A stretch of 64,000 nucleotides of DNA from Mailhella massiliensis (GTDB lineage Bacteria > Desulfobacterota > Desulfovibrionia > Desulfovibrionales > Desulfovibrionaceae). The stretch lies in assembly GCF_900155525.1 (NCBI RefSeq), contig NZ_LT706952.1, positions 459,833 to 523,832 on the forward strand, given 5' to 3'. Under the pieces are notes generated by a model that saw only the letters and a list, made by a program, of their open reading frames with translations, did no database searches and was not told where the DNA came from. The position numbers and the translations under genes are program-made. Each line of letters begins with the position of its first letter. Within the stretch, counting starts at the first letter, position 1. This document shows, piece by piece, positions 54,443 through 62,784 of this stretch.

Positions 54443-54897
54443 TCCTCCCGGTCGTTGCGAGTGGGCCGCCTTTCTCTTCAGGAACTTCAGCCCTTATGCC
54501 TGTTATAAGCCGGAAGAAAAAAATCCTTCGTAGCATTTGCTACAGCTTGTCGTTTTCTCTGGCAGAAAATTCTCGGCGTCCCCCTCCTTTTTCCTCCTCT
54601 CCCCCATCGGCCTTATGAGCATGTCGTGGACAGACACAGAACACCACACCTGAATTTTTTCGTATATTTTATTGATTTTTTTATCTATTTTATGATCAGC
54701 AAAGGAAAAGCGCAGTTGCCATGTATGGCCCGCCTGACGTATAAAGAGAAAAAAGCCGTTATGTTGCCGCTGATATTTTTTCATTGCGGCACCGATGAAA
54801 ACCGACTTCATGCAGAAGGTGCAGGAAAAAGGATACCGCTTTCGGGCGGCGTCTCGGCGGCAAACTTTTGCGCCTCCGTGCAACATAAGGTGTACCC
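54443..54897. promoter_or_regulatory. Divergent control region with inverted repeats
   Basis: Region of 455 bases between the flavoprotein/TRAP operon (minus) and the Crp/Fnr-type gene (plus). A perfect GTAGCA-TT-TGCTAC inverted repeat is at 54530-54543, and CTTAT / ATAAG lies at about 54493-54509, both 50-100 bases upstream of the operon start. A stretch around 54655-54700 is AT-rich. The repeats are candidate operators for the divergently encoded regulator. Confidence 0.45.
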
Positions 54898-55590
54898 ATG
54901 GAAATAGACGCTTCATCCATATACACGGGACGTATTCTACGGCAGAACTCACCCTTCAACGCCATTCTTGACCAGGGAAAAAGGTATGTGTTCCCCAAAG
55001 GACACACTCTTTACGTAGACAAGCATTTCGACGATATCTTCTTTTATATAAACCGCGGCAGCGTTTCCATGTTTCACGACATGCCGTGTGGAAAAAGTAT
55101 CCAGATCATTCAATTTTTTGAAGGCAACACCTTTGCCACGTCCGTATCCGTCGTAGCCGACAAAACCAGCTTCCGCACGCTCGACCTGCACTATCTCTTC
55201 ACTACGGAAACGGAAGTATGGACGTTTCCGAAATCCTTTCTCGTCGACGAAGAGATGATACGCCGCTATCCGCAGGTCATCGCCTATGTACTGCGTCAGC
55301 AGTGCATCAAAACGCTCATCATGCACAGCAACTTCACCATGCGCAACCAGGACAGCGCGGAAAAAATGCTCTGCACCTTCATTCTGAACATCTTTCTGGC
55401 CAAGGGCGATCAGACGGAACTCTGCCCCGACATTTCCCAGACCGCTCTTGCCGATGCGCTGGGCATTCACCGCACCACGCTGAACCGGGCGCTGCGCAGG
55501 CTCAGAGAACAGGGCATTCTCGGAGAATTTTCCCGCAGAAAACTGGAAATATTCGATATCAAAAAGCTCATGGAGCTTGCACAGCGCTGA
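54898..55590 (+). CDS. Crp/Fnr family transcriptional regulator
   Basis: A 230-residue regulator with an N-terminal cyclic-nucleotide-type beta barrel (about 20-120) and a C-terminal winged HTH (QTALADALGIHRTTLNRALR near 181). It lacks the four-Cys pattern of Fnr, so the signal is not obviously oxygen through an FeS cluster. It may bind a small ligand or haem. Divergent from the TRAP/flavoprotein operon, which it probably controls. Confidence 0.88.
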   Translation: MEIDASSIYTGRILRQNSPFNAILDQGKRYVFPKGHTLYVDKHFDDIFFYINRGSVSMFHDMPCGKSIQIIQFFEGNTFATSVSVVADKTSFRTLDLHYLFTTETEVWTFPKSFLVDEEMIRRYPQVIAYVLRQQCIKTLIMHSNFTMRNQDSAEKMLCTFILNIFLAKGDQTELCPDISQTALADALGIHRTTLNRALRRLREQGILGEFSRRKLEIFDIKKLMELAQR

Positions 55591-55808
55591 TTGCCGTCCC
55601 CATCTTCTTCCCTGCACGATCCGGCCGGATACCGGGCCGTCCCTTCCCCTTTTCTTCTGCCACGAGTCGGTCAAACCTTTTCCGGGCCCCTCCCGGGCAG
55701 ACAAAAAAAACGCGCCGAATCTCTTCAACGCGTCTTTTCCCTGCCCGGAACGGAACCGTATCCATCCTTCAACCGCATACGCCCCAGACAAGGATACTCC
55801 GTACACAC

Positions 55809-55836
55809 GGGGTCCATGCCTCACGGCACGGACCCC
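55809..55836. terminator. Stem-loop between Crp-type gene and tctC
   Basis: 12-bp stem GGGGTCCATGCC / GGCACGGACCCC (one A-C opposition) with loop TCAC. It lies between convergent genes, 20 bases after the tctC stop on the minus strand. T5 occurs seven bases downstream on the plus strand. Likely a terminator or 3' stabiliser of tctC. Confidence 0.6.
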
Positions 55837-55856
55837 GGTCATCTTTTTCTGAAAAA

Positions 55857-56795
55857 CTATTTGCCTACCAGTTTGCGCATGTTCTCATTTTCCGTGGTCA
55901 CCACTTTGCGGGCGGCCTCGCTGCCCATGGGGGCGGCTTCCACGGCGAGGGTTTCCAGCATCTTGGCATAGGGCTGCGTGGCGCCTATCTTTTCCATGGC
56001 TCTGCCGAGCTTCTCAACCACTTCATCGGGAATACCCGCTGCGCCGAACAGCAGCGTAAAGGAATCAAAGGCCGCGTCGTAGCCCTGTTCCCTCAGGGTG
56101 GGCACGTCCGGCACTTCGGCAAAGCGGCGGCTGCTCGCGCTGGCGAGAATGGTCACCTTGCCCGCCTTGGCGTTGTCCACGGCAATGCTGCCGAGAAGAG
56201 ACACGTCCACATGCTTGCCGAGTACTGCGCTCAGGCAGGGCATACCGCCGTTCTGCGGTACGGGGGCAAGCTGCACGCCTTCCTGCTTCGCAACCTTGAG
56301 CAGAATATCGCGGGAAAGGTTGTCCATGATGCCCACCTTGAGGGGGCGCTTCTCGGCCCTGGCCGCATCGCAGGCATCCTTCATGCTCTTCCAGCCGCTG
56401 TCGGGATGGGCGATGATGGCCATGCAGCTTGTGTTGATGAGGCTGATGGGGACAAGATCTTCCAGCTTATAGCGCACCTTCATGGTGAACATGTTGTAAC
56501 CGAAGGGATGATTGCCCGACGAACCGAGAGTATAGCCGTCCTTCCTGGCCTGCAGTACTGCGTTCACGGCAAGATTGCCGCCGCCACCGGGCTGGTTGAC
56601 GACGAGGAAGGGCTGTCCCAGTTCTTCCGTGAGCATGGCCGCCACCTGCCTCGTGAGCAGGTCGTTGACGGCTCCGGGCGCGGAATGACTGATGATGGTC
56701 ACGGGGCGTTCCGGCCAGGCGGCTTCCGCAGTTCCGCCTGAAACCAGAAGACCGAGCATACCGAGGGACAGCACCACTTTTCTTACGTTCAACAT
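55857..56795 (-). CDS. tctC: Tripartite tricarboxylate transporter substrate-binding protein TctC
   Basis: A 312-residue Bug/TctC periplasmic receptor with a signal peptide (MLNVRKVVLSLGMLGLLVSG, cleaved near AEA-AWP). Family marks: WPERPVTIISHSAPGAVNDL near 27 and VVNQPGGGGNLAVNAVLQAR near 65, plus a C-terminal PDEVVEKLGRAM stretch. It follows tctA in the order B-A-C. Confidence 0.92.
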   Translation of the reverse strand: MLNVRKVVLSLGMLGLLVSGGTAEAAWPERPVTIISHSAPGAVNDLLTRQVAAMLTEELGQPFLVVNQPGGGGNLAVNAVLQARKDGYTLGSSGNHPFGYNMFTMKVRYKLEDLVPISLINTSCMAIIAHPDSGWKSMKDACDAARAEKRPLKVGIMDNLSRDILLKVAKQEGVQLAPVPQNGGMPCLSAVLGKHVDVSLLGSIAVDNAKAGKVTILASASSRRFAEVPDVPTLREQGYDAAFDSFTLLFGAAGIPDEVVEKLGRAMEKIGATQPYAKMLETLAVEAAPMGSEAARKVVTTENENMRKLVGK

Positions 56796-56847
56796 GACTT
56801 TCTCCTTCTCTTCATTCCCGGTGCGGGAACGGTTGCAATCCTTGATG

Positions 56848-58344
56848 TCAGCAGGCGTTTCTGTTCATGCGGCGGTATATCACCATGGCCACGAATCCTG
56901 CGGTGCAGAGCAGTATCACCGCCGTAGCGGGACGGCAGAGCACGGAAAGGTAGTCGCCGGAAGCGCCGATGACGACCTGCTGCACATAAAGCTCAAACAT
57001 GGGGCCGAGAATGAAGCCCACGATGAAACAGACAAAGGAAAACTTCAGCTTCTTCATGAAGTAGCCGAGCAGCGCCAGCGCCACCATGCTGCCCACGGAA
57101 AACACGGTGGGAGATTCCAGATAGGCCCCCACGAGGCAGATGAACATGATGCAGGGCATGAGAATGACCCGCGGCACGCCGAGAATGCGCGTGAAAAGAC
57201 GTATGCCCAGATAACCTATGACAAGCAGCATGATGTTGCCCACCACCAGGGAACCATAGATACCGTAGATCATTTCGGGATGCTGTTCGAACATCAGCGG
57301 GCCGGGCGTTACGCCCTGAAGCATGAAGGCTCCGATGAGCAGCGCGGCCGTCACGCTGCCGGGAATCCCCAGGGTGAACAGAGGAATGAGGGAAGCGCCC
57401 ACTACGGCGTTGTTGGCGCTTTCGGGAGCAGCCACGCCGTCCAGATCCCCCTGTCCGAAATTTTCGGGATTCTTTGCAGCACTGCGCGCCGCACCGTAAG
57501 CCAGGAAGCCCGCCACGGCCGCACCGAGCCCCGGAAGAGCGCCCACGCCGGAACCGATGAACACGGAACGCAGAAGCGTGCGCCAATGCGAGCATACTTC
57601 CCTGAAAGACAGAGAATTGTCTTCAGGATTTCTGGAAAAGTTCAGCATGGAGGCAGAGGAATCCTTGCCGAGTTCGGGATCCTCGCTCTGGATGATGAGC
57701 TCCGCAAGCGCCAGCGTGCCTATGGCGATGGCCACGAGGCGCAGGCCGGATTCCAGCTGGAAGATACCGAGGGTCATGCGCGGCATACCCGCCACGGGGT
57801 CCATCCCCACGGTGCTGAGCAACATGCCGAGGCTGGTTGCCAGAATCCCCTTGAACAGAGACCCCGATTCCAGCACGGAAATGAGGGTGAGGGAAAAAAT
57901 GATGAGGGCGCACATTTCCGAGGGCCCCATTTTCAGGGCCAGACTGGCAATGGGCGCAGCTACGGCGATCAGCAGCAGCGTGGAGAACACATCACCGAAC
58001 ACCGAGGCCACGAGCGACATTTTAATGGCTTTCATTCCCTTGCCCTTCCGGGCCAGGGGATAGCCGTCGAAGGTGGTTGCCGCAGCTTCCGGCGCGCCGG
58101 GAGTATTGAGCAGAATGGCGGAAAGACTGCCGCCGTAGCTGCCCCCCTTGTACACGCCCACAAGAAAACCGATGGAAGCCACAGGGGAGAGCGTATAGGT
58201 AAGCGGCACGGCAAGCGCTATGGCCATGGCTGCGGAAAGCCCCGGAATGGCCCCCACCGCAAGACCGAGAAACACACCGGCCGCGACATAGATCATGACG
58301 GAGGGAGTGAAGGCTCCCAGAAAACTGGCAAGCAAGATATCCAT
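56848..58344 (-). CDS. tctA: Tripartite tricarboxylate transporter permease TctA
   Basis: A 498-residue, about 12-helix membrane protein. ATG 58344 (MDILLASFLGAFTPSV) follows AGGAG and fits the family. Signatures are GAIPGLSAAMAIALAVPLTY near 35, GGSYGGSLSAILLNTPGAPE near 73 and a repeat of the glycine/proline motif GALPGLGAAVAGFLAYGAAR near 275. It forms the sodium-coupled carrier with TctB. Confidence 0.93.
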   Translation of the reverse strand: MDILLASFLGAFTPSVMIYVAAGVFLGLAVGAIPGLSAAMAIALAVPLTYTLSPVASIGFLVGVYKGGSYGGSLSAILLNTPGAPEAAATTFDGYPLARKGKGMKAIKMSLVASVFGDVFSTLLLIAVAAPIASLALKMGPSEMCALIIFSLTLISVLESGSLFKGILATSLGMLLSTVGMDPVAGMPRMTLGIFQLESGLRLVAIAIGTLALAELIIQSEDPELGKDSSASMLNFSRNPEDNSLSFREVCSHWRTLLRSVFIGSGVGALPGLGAAVAGFLAYGAARSAAKNPENFGQGDLDGVAAPESANNAVVGASLIPLFTLGIPGSVTAALLIGAFMLQGVTPGPLMFEQHPEMIYGIYGSLVVGNIMLLVIGYLGIRLFTRILGVPRVILMPCIMFICLVGAYLESPTVFSVGSMVALALLGYFMKKLKFSFVCFIVGFILGPMFELYVQQVVIGASGDYLSVLCRPATAVILLCTAGFVAMVIYRRMNRNAC

Positions 58345-58413
58345 AATCTGACTCCTGAAGCTTGATATACCTGCGCAAACCCCGGAACTTATCCGAAGGC
58401 CGCGCACTCCGCA

Positions 58414-58848
58414 TCACGGCAGCGGCACCTGCATGACATAGACCATGGCCGCCCATACGGCGGTGGAAAGACCGAGAGAAACGCCCAGGAGCCAGGGAAT
58501 GCTCCGCTGGCCGCACATGAGCTGGAGCAGAAGCAGGGTCACCGCTGCTCCGGGCAGAAAACCTATGAACTCCATAAGGGGGAACGCACCGAAAAGAATG
58601 ACGGAAAACGCCGCGAGGCGGATGAGATGACGTGGAAGAATGGTGGGTTCCTCAATATTGCATGAGCGCCACGTTTGCCATAAAAGCACAAGGGAGAACA
58701 AAAGAATGAGGGTGGCCAGCACATTGGGTAAAAGCGCGGGCGAAAGTCCGTAGCCCGCATCTTCCGTATTTGCGGGAATAATCCATACCAGCAGCGCGAG
58801 CCCGAACAGAGCCAGAAGCGCGTACGCCGTCATCAGCATCTTTTTCAT
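58414..58848 (-). CDS. tctB: Tripartite tricarboxylate transporter TctB family protein
   Basis: A 144-residue, four-helix membrane protein. ATG 58848 (MKKMLMTAYALLALFGLALL) is chosen because GGAGGAAAGGG lies directly upstream; the longer open frame has no support. AGYGLSPALLPNVLATLILL near 30 is typical of TctB. It leads tctB-tctA-tctC and is divergent from a LysR gene 53 bases away. Confidence 0.88.
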   Translation of the reverse strand: MKKMLMTAYALLALFGLALLVWIIPANTEDAGYGLSPALLPNVLATLILLFSLVLLWQTWRSCNIEEPTILPRHLIRLAAFSVILFGAFPLMEFIGFLPGAAVTLLLLQLMCGQRSIPWLLGVSLGLSTAVWAAMVYVMQVPLP

Positions 58849-58901
58849 CCCTTTCCTCCACTTTGTCTTGCGCCGGCCCAAAGCCTGCCCGGAGCCTGCC
58901 C

Positions 58902-59831
58902 ATGCTCGACACACTCAGCGGCGACCTGTTCCAGAAGCTCAAGGTATTTCATTACATTCTTCAATACGGAAGCATCGGCAAGGCGGCGGCCGTCATACAC
59001 CGCAGTCCCTCTTCCGTCAGCCGTCAGATCCAGCAGCTTGAGGAGGAACTCGGCATCACGCTGCTTCTGCGAAGTACGGGCGGAGCCGTGCCCACGCAGG
59101 AAGGCCGTCAGCTCTACACTCATACTCTGGAGCTCTTCCACGATCTCGAAGCGCTGCTCACATCCGTAAGCGCCTCGAAAAAAGAAGAAAGGCTCTCCGG
59201 CGTCGTCAGAATCATTGCCGCTCCCGTGGCCGTGGACTGCCTGCTTCCCTGCATTCTGCACCAGGCCGCCAGGCTGTATCCCGAAATACGGCTCGAAGTC
59301 ACCGCATCTTCGGGTATCCGGCTCGCCATGAAAGCTATTTCGGCCCACGACTATCATTTCACCCTTTCCGCTCAGGACGATTTCGTCGTCCCCATGGATT
59401 TTCAGCCCGTACTCACCACCACGACCTGCCTCATCAGTCCGCCAGGCTATCCCCTTCCCGAAAATCTGGCGGAGGAACCACGCCTTCTTGAATCCCTGCC
59501 CATGGTAGGCATGCCCGAAAGCATGGCTCTGAGCCGCTTCGTCAAAAAGCACTGCGACGCGCTGGGCATACGCCTCAACGTCATCCACCTTGCCCCGGCG
59601 CTTCGCTTTCAGGTGGCCATGGTCAGAGCGGGGTTCGGCGTGGCTCTCGTGGACAGAGATCATCTCGCCGCCACAGGAGAAAGCGGCATAGACATTCTGC
59701 CCATGCCTGCATTCCCTCCGCGAGTTTTCGGGCTCATCCAGAGGCACAACGCCTTCCAGCCGCCTCATGTTCGCGCCATCATGAACCTCATACTCAGCCA
59801 CAGCAAAGAACATGTTCCCGTATCCGTCTGA
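58902..59831 (+). CDS. LysR family transcriptional regulator
   Basis: A 309-residue LTTR. The HTH is seen in LKVFHYILQYGSIGKAAAVI and HRSPSSVSRQIQQLEEELG, and the effector domain starts near 95 (SGVVRIIAAPVAVDCLLPCI). ATG 58902 follows GGAG and matches the usual HTH position. Divergent from tctBAC with only 53 bases between them, it very likely regulates that transporter. It may also control the arylsulfotransferase-family gene downstream. Confidence 0.92.
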   Translation: MLDTLSGDLFQKLKVFHYILQYGSIGKAAAVIHRSPSSVSRQIQQLEEELGITLLLRSTGGAVPTQEGRQLYTHTLELFHDLEALLTSVSASKKEERLSGVVRIIAAPVAVDCLLPCILHQAARLYPEIRLEVTASSGIRLAMKAISAHDYHFTLSAQDDFVVPMDFQPVLTTTTCLISPPGYPLPENLAEEPRLLESLPMVGMPESMALSRFVKKHCDALGIRLNVIHLAPALRFQVAMVRAGFGVALVDRDHLAATGESGIDILPMPAFPPRVFGLIQRHNAFQPPHVRAIMNLILSHSKEHVPVSV

Positions 59832-59945
59832 AGTTCTCCGTATCGGACAAAGCCCGAAGCGAATGCTGCATAATAAAATAGCATAACGAACTTTTTGCAC
59901 AAGAAGCCGTGTCGTGCTTTTTTTGCACGTCGTCTTGCGTTTCAT

Positions 59946-59980
59946 GCAACAGTTGCCTCATGCCTGAAAAACGATATATT
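59946..59980 (+). promoter_or_regulatory. Putative promoter with overlapping inverted repeat before arylsulfotransferase gene
   Basis: -35 TTGCCT (59953-59958), 16-base spacer and -10 TATATT (59975-59980). A perfect inverted repeat GCAAC-A-GTTGC at 59946-59956 overlaps the -35 box, a position suited to repression or LTTR control. About 110 bases of leader follow. Confidence 0.45.
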
Positions 59981-60090
59981 GCCATAATGGCTTTGTTTCA
60001 GGCATGGCCCGGGACGCCGCAAACGGCATCCCTTGCAGGCTCCATGCCCATCCTTCCCCCTTCCACCATCCCAAAGGAAAAGGATATCCC

Positions 60091-61275
60091 ATGAAGTACT
60101 GGGCAGGCACGACGATCTACGATGCGCAAAAGGCTTTCAACGGTTATACTCTCTGGTCGGCGCTCTCCACCATGCAGACCGGAGCGGAAGAACCCGGACA
60201 ATGGGAAGGGGAAACCTTCCTCATGGACATGACCGGCAAGGTTGTGCACTCCTGGAAGCTGCCCTACCCCACCATGTACGCATGTCTTCTGCCCGACGGT
60301 CATCTGCTGGCCGGACTGCGCACCACCAGAGGCGGAGAAGGAAGACCGGGCGTAAGGGAATTCGCCATGGGCGGCACCATGGGCATGCTCATGGAACTGG
60401 ACTGGGAAGGACACGTTCTCTTCCGGCACGAAGACCCCGCCATGCATCACGACTTCAAGAAGCTGGCCAACGGCAACTACGCCTATCTTGCCTGGGAAGC
60501 TCTCGCCCCGGAAAAGGCCGCCCGAGTGCTCGGCGGTCGCAGGGGCACGGACCGCTCCATCATGTGGTGCGACGTCATCAGGGAAATCACCCCCGGGGGA
60601 AGCATCGTACGTGAATGGCATGCCCAGGATCACCTCGATGTTGAAGAGCATATCATCGGCCCGCTCTACGCCCGTGTGGAATGGACTCACATGAACGACC
60701 TGTGGGAATGCGAGAACGGCGATTTTCTCTGCTCGTCCCGCTTCCTCGACTGCGTGTTCCGCATCGACAGAAACACGGGCGACATCATCTGGCGCTGGGG
60801 AGCAGCCTCCAGCCTCGACAGGGAAAGCGGACGTCTCGACCTGGCCGTGACTCCCTCCACCCTGGGAGGACCGCACGATGCGCACATCATTCCCGCCGGT
60901 CTGCCGGGAGCAGGACACATGCTCTGCTACGACAACGGCATGTACAGCTACATTTCCCGTGCGGTTGAAGTAGACGTGCAGACGGGCGAAGTCGTCTGGC
61001 AGTCCACCGACGTGGGCTTCCAGCACGGCAGAGTGCCCTTCTCCTGCTTCATTTCCAGCGCACGCCGTCTGCCCAACGGCAATACCCTCTGCTGCGAAGG
61101 CTGCAACGGACGCTTTTACGAAGTCACGCCGGAAAGGGACGTGGTATGGGAATACTGGAAGCCCGAGGCCGATCCTTCGGCCACACCGTGGACGGTGTTC
61201 CGCGCCTTCCGCTATGCAAAAGACTACTGCCCGCAGTTCGCCTCTCTTCCCCCGGCGGAAGGAAGCGCGCACTGA
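60091..61275 (+). CDS. Arylsulfotransferase (ASST) family beta-propeller protein
   Basis: A 394-residue protein with repeated propeller-blade motifs of the NGNxL type (LPDGHLLAGLRT, LANGNYAYLAW, ENGDFLCSSR, LPNGNTLCCEGC). The stretch WTHMNDLWECENG near residue 199 resembles the conserved His-Asn site of ASST enzymes. GGPHDAHIIPAG lies near 254. ATG 60091 is preceded by AAAGGAAAAGGA. Classical AssT is periplasmic, but no signal peptide is visible here (MKYWAGTTIYDAQKAFNGY), so a cytoplasmic role is likely. It may transfer sulfate between aryl compounds, or only bind them. The MFS gene follows. Confidence 0.85.
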   Translation: MKYWAGTTIYDAQKAFNGYTLWSALSTMQTGAEEPGQWEGETFLMDMTGKVVHSWKLPYPTMYACLLPDGHLLAGLRTTRGGEGRPGVREFAMGGTMGMLMELDWEGHVLFRHEDPAMHHDFKKLANGNYAYLAWEALAPEKAARVLGGRRGTDRSIMWCDVIREITPGGSIVREWHAQDHLDVEEHIIGPLYARVEWTHMNDLWECENGDFLCSSRFLDCVFRIDRNTGDIIWRWGAASSLDRESGRLDLAVTPSTLGGPHDAHIIPAGLPGAGHMLCYDNGMYSYISRAVEVDVQTGEVVWQSTDVGFQHGRVPFSCFISSARRLPNGNTLCCEGCNGRFYEVTPERDVVWEYWKPEADPSATPWTVFRAFRYAKDYCPQFASLPPAEGSAH

Positions 61276-61441
61276 GTCCCCGCCTGAGGCGGCCCCCCCC
61301 GCCTCAAGAAAACCGTACCGGCAGAGGAACACGGAGTCCATGCGGGCCCGCTTATCCGAAAACGGCGCCCGGCATGAAAACGCTTTACGACGGACGGCGC
61401 GGAGCAACATGCTCCGCGCCCGAGGTGCAAAAGGATACCTC

Positions 61442-62635
61442 ATGCTCATCAGCAGGCACGCGCAGGGTTACGCGGCCCTTCTGGCCGGAATTCTGCTTTC
61501 CCTGGTCAACGGCATTCTCTATTCCTGGTCGGTCTTCATTCTGCCCATCGAAAACGCCACGGGCCTCACCAGGCCGCAGACCTCGCTGGTGTTCACCTTC
61601 ATCCTGGTCTTCTTCGGACTGGGCATGATGACGGGAGGCTATGTGCTCAAGCGCGCAGGTTCGCGCGTGACGGCGGCCATGGGCGGCGTCATGCTGGCGC
61701 TCGGACTCGCCGGAGCGGCCATGGCCACGGCCCAGTGGCAGCTTATTCTGTTCTACGGCGTTGTTGCAGGCTACGGTATAGGCATGGCCAACATCGTTCC
61801 CTCGGCTGTAGGCCTTCGCTGGTTTCCGCACAGGCGCGGACTTGTCTGCGGCATCATGGCCTTTTCCCTGGCCTCAGGCACCCTCATATTCGGCGCGGGT
61901 CTTGCGGGAAGGCTCATCCCCGTCTTCGGCGTTTCCCGTACGCTCTTCATCATGGCGATTCTCGTTCTGACGCTCTCGATACCGGCGAGCTTCTTTCTCA
62001 AGGCACCGGAAAAGCTCCCCGAAACCTCCGCCAAGGGCGACGCCACAGGCCTGACCACACGCGACATGCTCCGCACCGCTTCCTTCCGTCTCGTCTGGAT
62101 ATGGGCATTCTCCATTCAGGCCGGAGGGCTCATGATCATCGGCCACATCGTGCCCTACGCTCTGGAACAGGGCTGCTCCCAGGCGGGGGCGGAGCTGGCC
62201 ATGGGCGTATACGCCGTAGTCAACGGCGCAGGGCGTCTTATCTTCGGTCAGCTCTTCGACATGAAGGGGGCGCGATTCGCCATGCTCGTCAACAGTCTGT
62301 TCATGGCGACGGGGCTCGTCATGCTGGCAATTCTGCCCGGCACGGGGTATGCGGGTCTTCTCTTCTCCATCGTCGTCATCGCTCTTGCCGCAGGAGGCAC
62401 CATTCCCCAGTTCTCGGCCTTCATCGCCCGTCATTTCGGCCCCGCTCACCTGGAAACCAATATCGGCATGACGGCGACGGTGTTCATCATCGCCGGTTTT
62501 GCCGGACCCTATGCCGGAGGCTGGATACAAAGTGCAAGCGGAGCCTATCAGGCTGCCATCTTCACCGCAGCTTTTCTCGGCCTGCCCGGCGCCATGGCTG
62601 CCCTGCGCCTGCCGAAACGGCAGGAAAAAGCCTGA
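61442..62635 (+). CDS. MFS transporter, OxlT-like
   Basis: A 397-residue major facilitator with 12 hydrophobic segments. ATG 61442 (MLISRHAQGYAALLAGILLS) is chosen since the first helix then starts at once and AAAGGA precedes it. GILYSWSVFILPIENATGLT near 21 and GYGIGMANIVPSAVGLRWFP near 109 resemble oxalate/formate antiporter-like carriers. It lies 166 bases after the ASST-family gene and may carry its substrate. No strong terminator follows; the hairpin array at 62700 lies 65 bases downstream. Confidence 0.88.
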   Translation: MLISRHAQGYAALLAGILLSLVNGILYSWSVFILPIENATGLTRPQTSLVFTFILVFFGLGMMTGGYVLKRAGSRVTAAMGGVMLALGLAGAAMATAQWQLILFYGVVAGYGIGMANIVPSAVGLRWFPHRRGLVCGIMAFSLASGTLIFGAGLAGRLIPVFGVSRTLFIMAILVLTLSIPASFFLKAPEKLPETSAKGDATGLTTRDMLRTASFRLVWIWAFSIQAGGLMIIGHIVPYALEQGCSQAGAELAMGVYAVVNGAGRLIFGQLFDMKGARFAMLVNSLFMATGLVMLAILPGTGYAGLLFSIVVIALAAGGTIPQFSAFIARHFGPAHLETNIGMTATVFIIAGFAGPYAGGWIQSASGAYQAAIFTAAFLGLPGAMAALRLPKRQEKA

Positions 62636-62699
62636 TACAGCGCGTCCGCCTCTGCGAATGCGCCTCTTCCGCCGTTTTTTCCGGGCGGACAAGTCAGGA

Positions 62700-62784
62700 C
62701 CACCCGTAAAACGGGTGGCTTGACCAGCCCTGTAAGGGCTTGTTACTTACTCGCGCCTTAAGGGCGCCGGCTTGAACTTCTCTA
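62700..62784 (-). repeat. Three-hairpin array, possible remnant end of an IS200/IS605-type element
   Basis: Three stem-loops in 68 bases: CCACCCG/CGGGTGG (62700-62718), AGCCCT/AGGGCT (62726-62740) and GCGCC/GGCGC (62753-62767). Between and after them lie GTTACTTACTCGC and GGCTTGAACTTC. Read on the minus strand, this resembles the structured 3' ends of IS200/IS605 elements and their omega RNAs, which finish in a CCACCC/GGGTGG-type hairpin. No TnpA or TnpB gene is present, and the IS5 copy begins immediately at 62785. The assignment rests on memory of such ends. Confidence 0.45.

Noticed and set aside
59890..59940. TGTCGTGC...TTGCACG looked like a sigma-54 promoter before the arylsulfotransferase gene.
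   Set aside because: The GG dinucleotide is absent at the required 10-base distance from GC.
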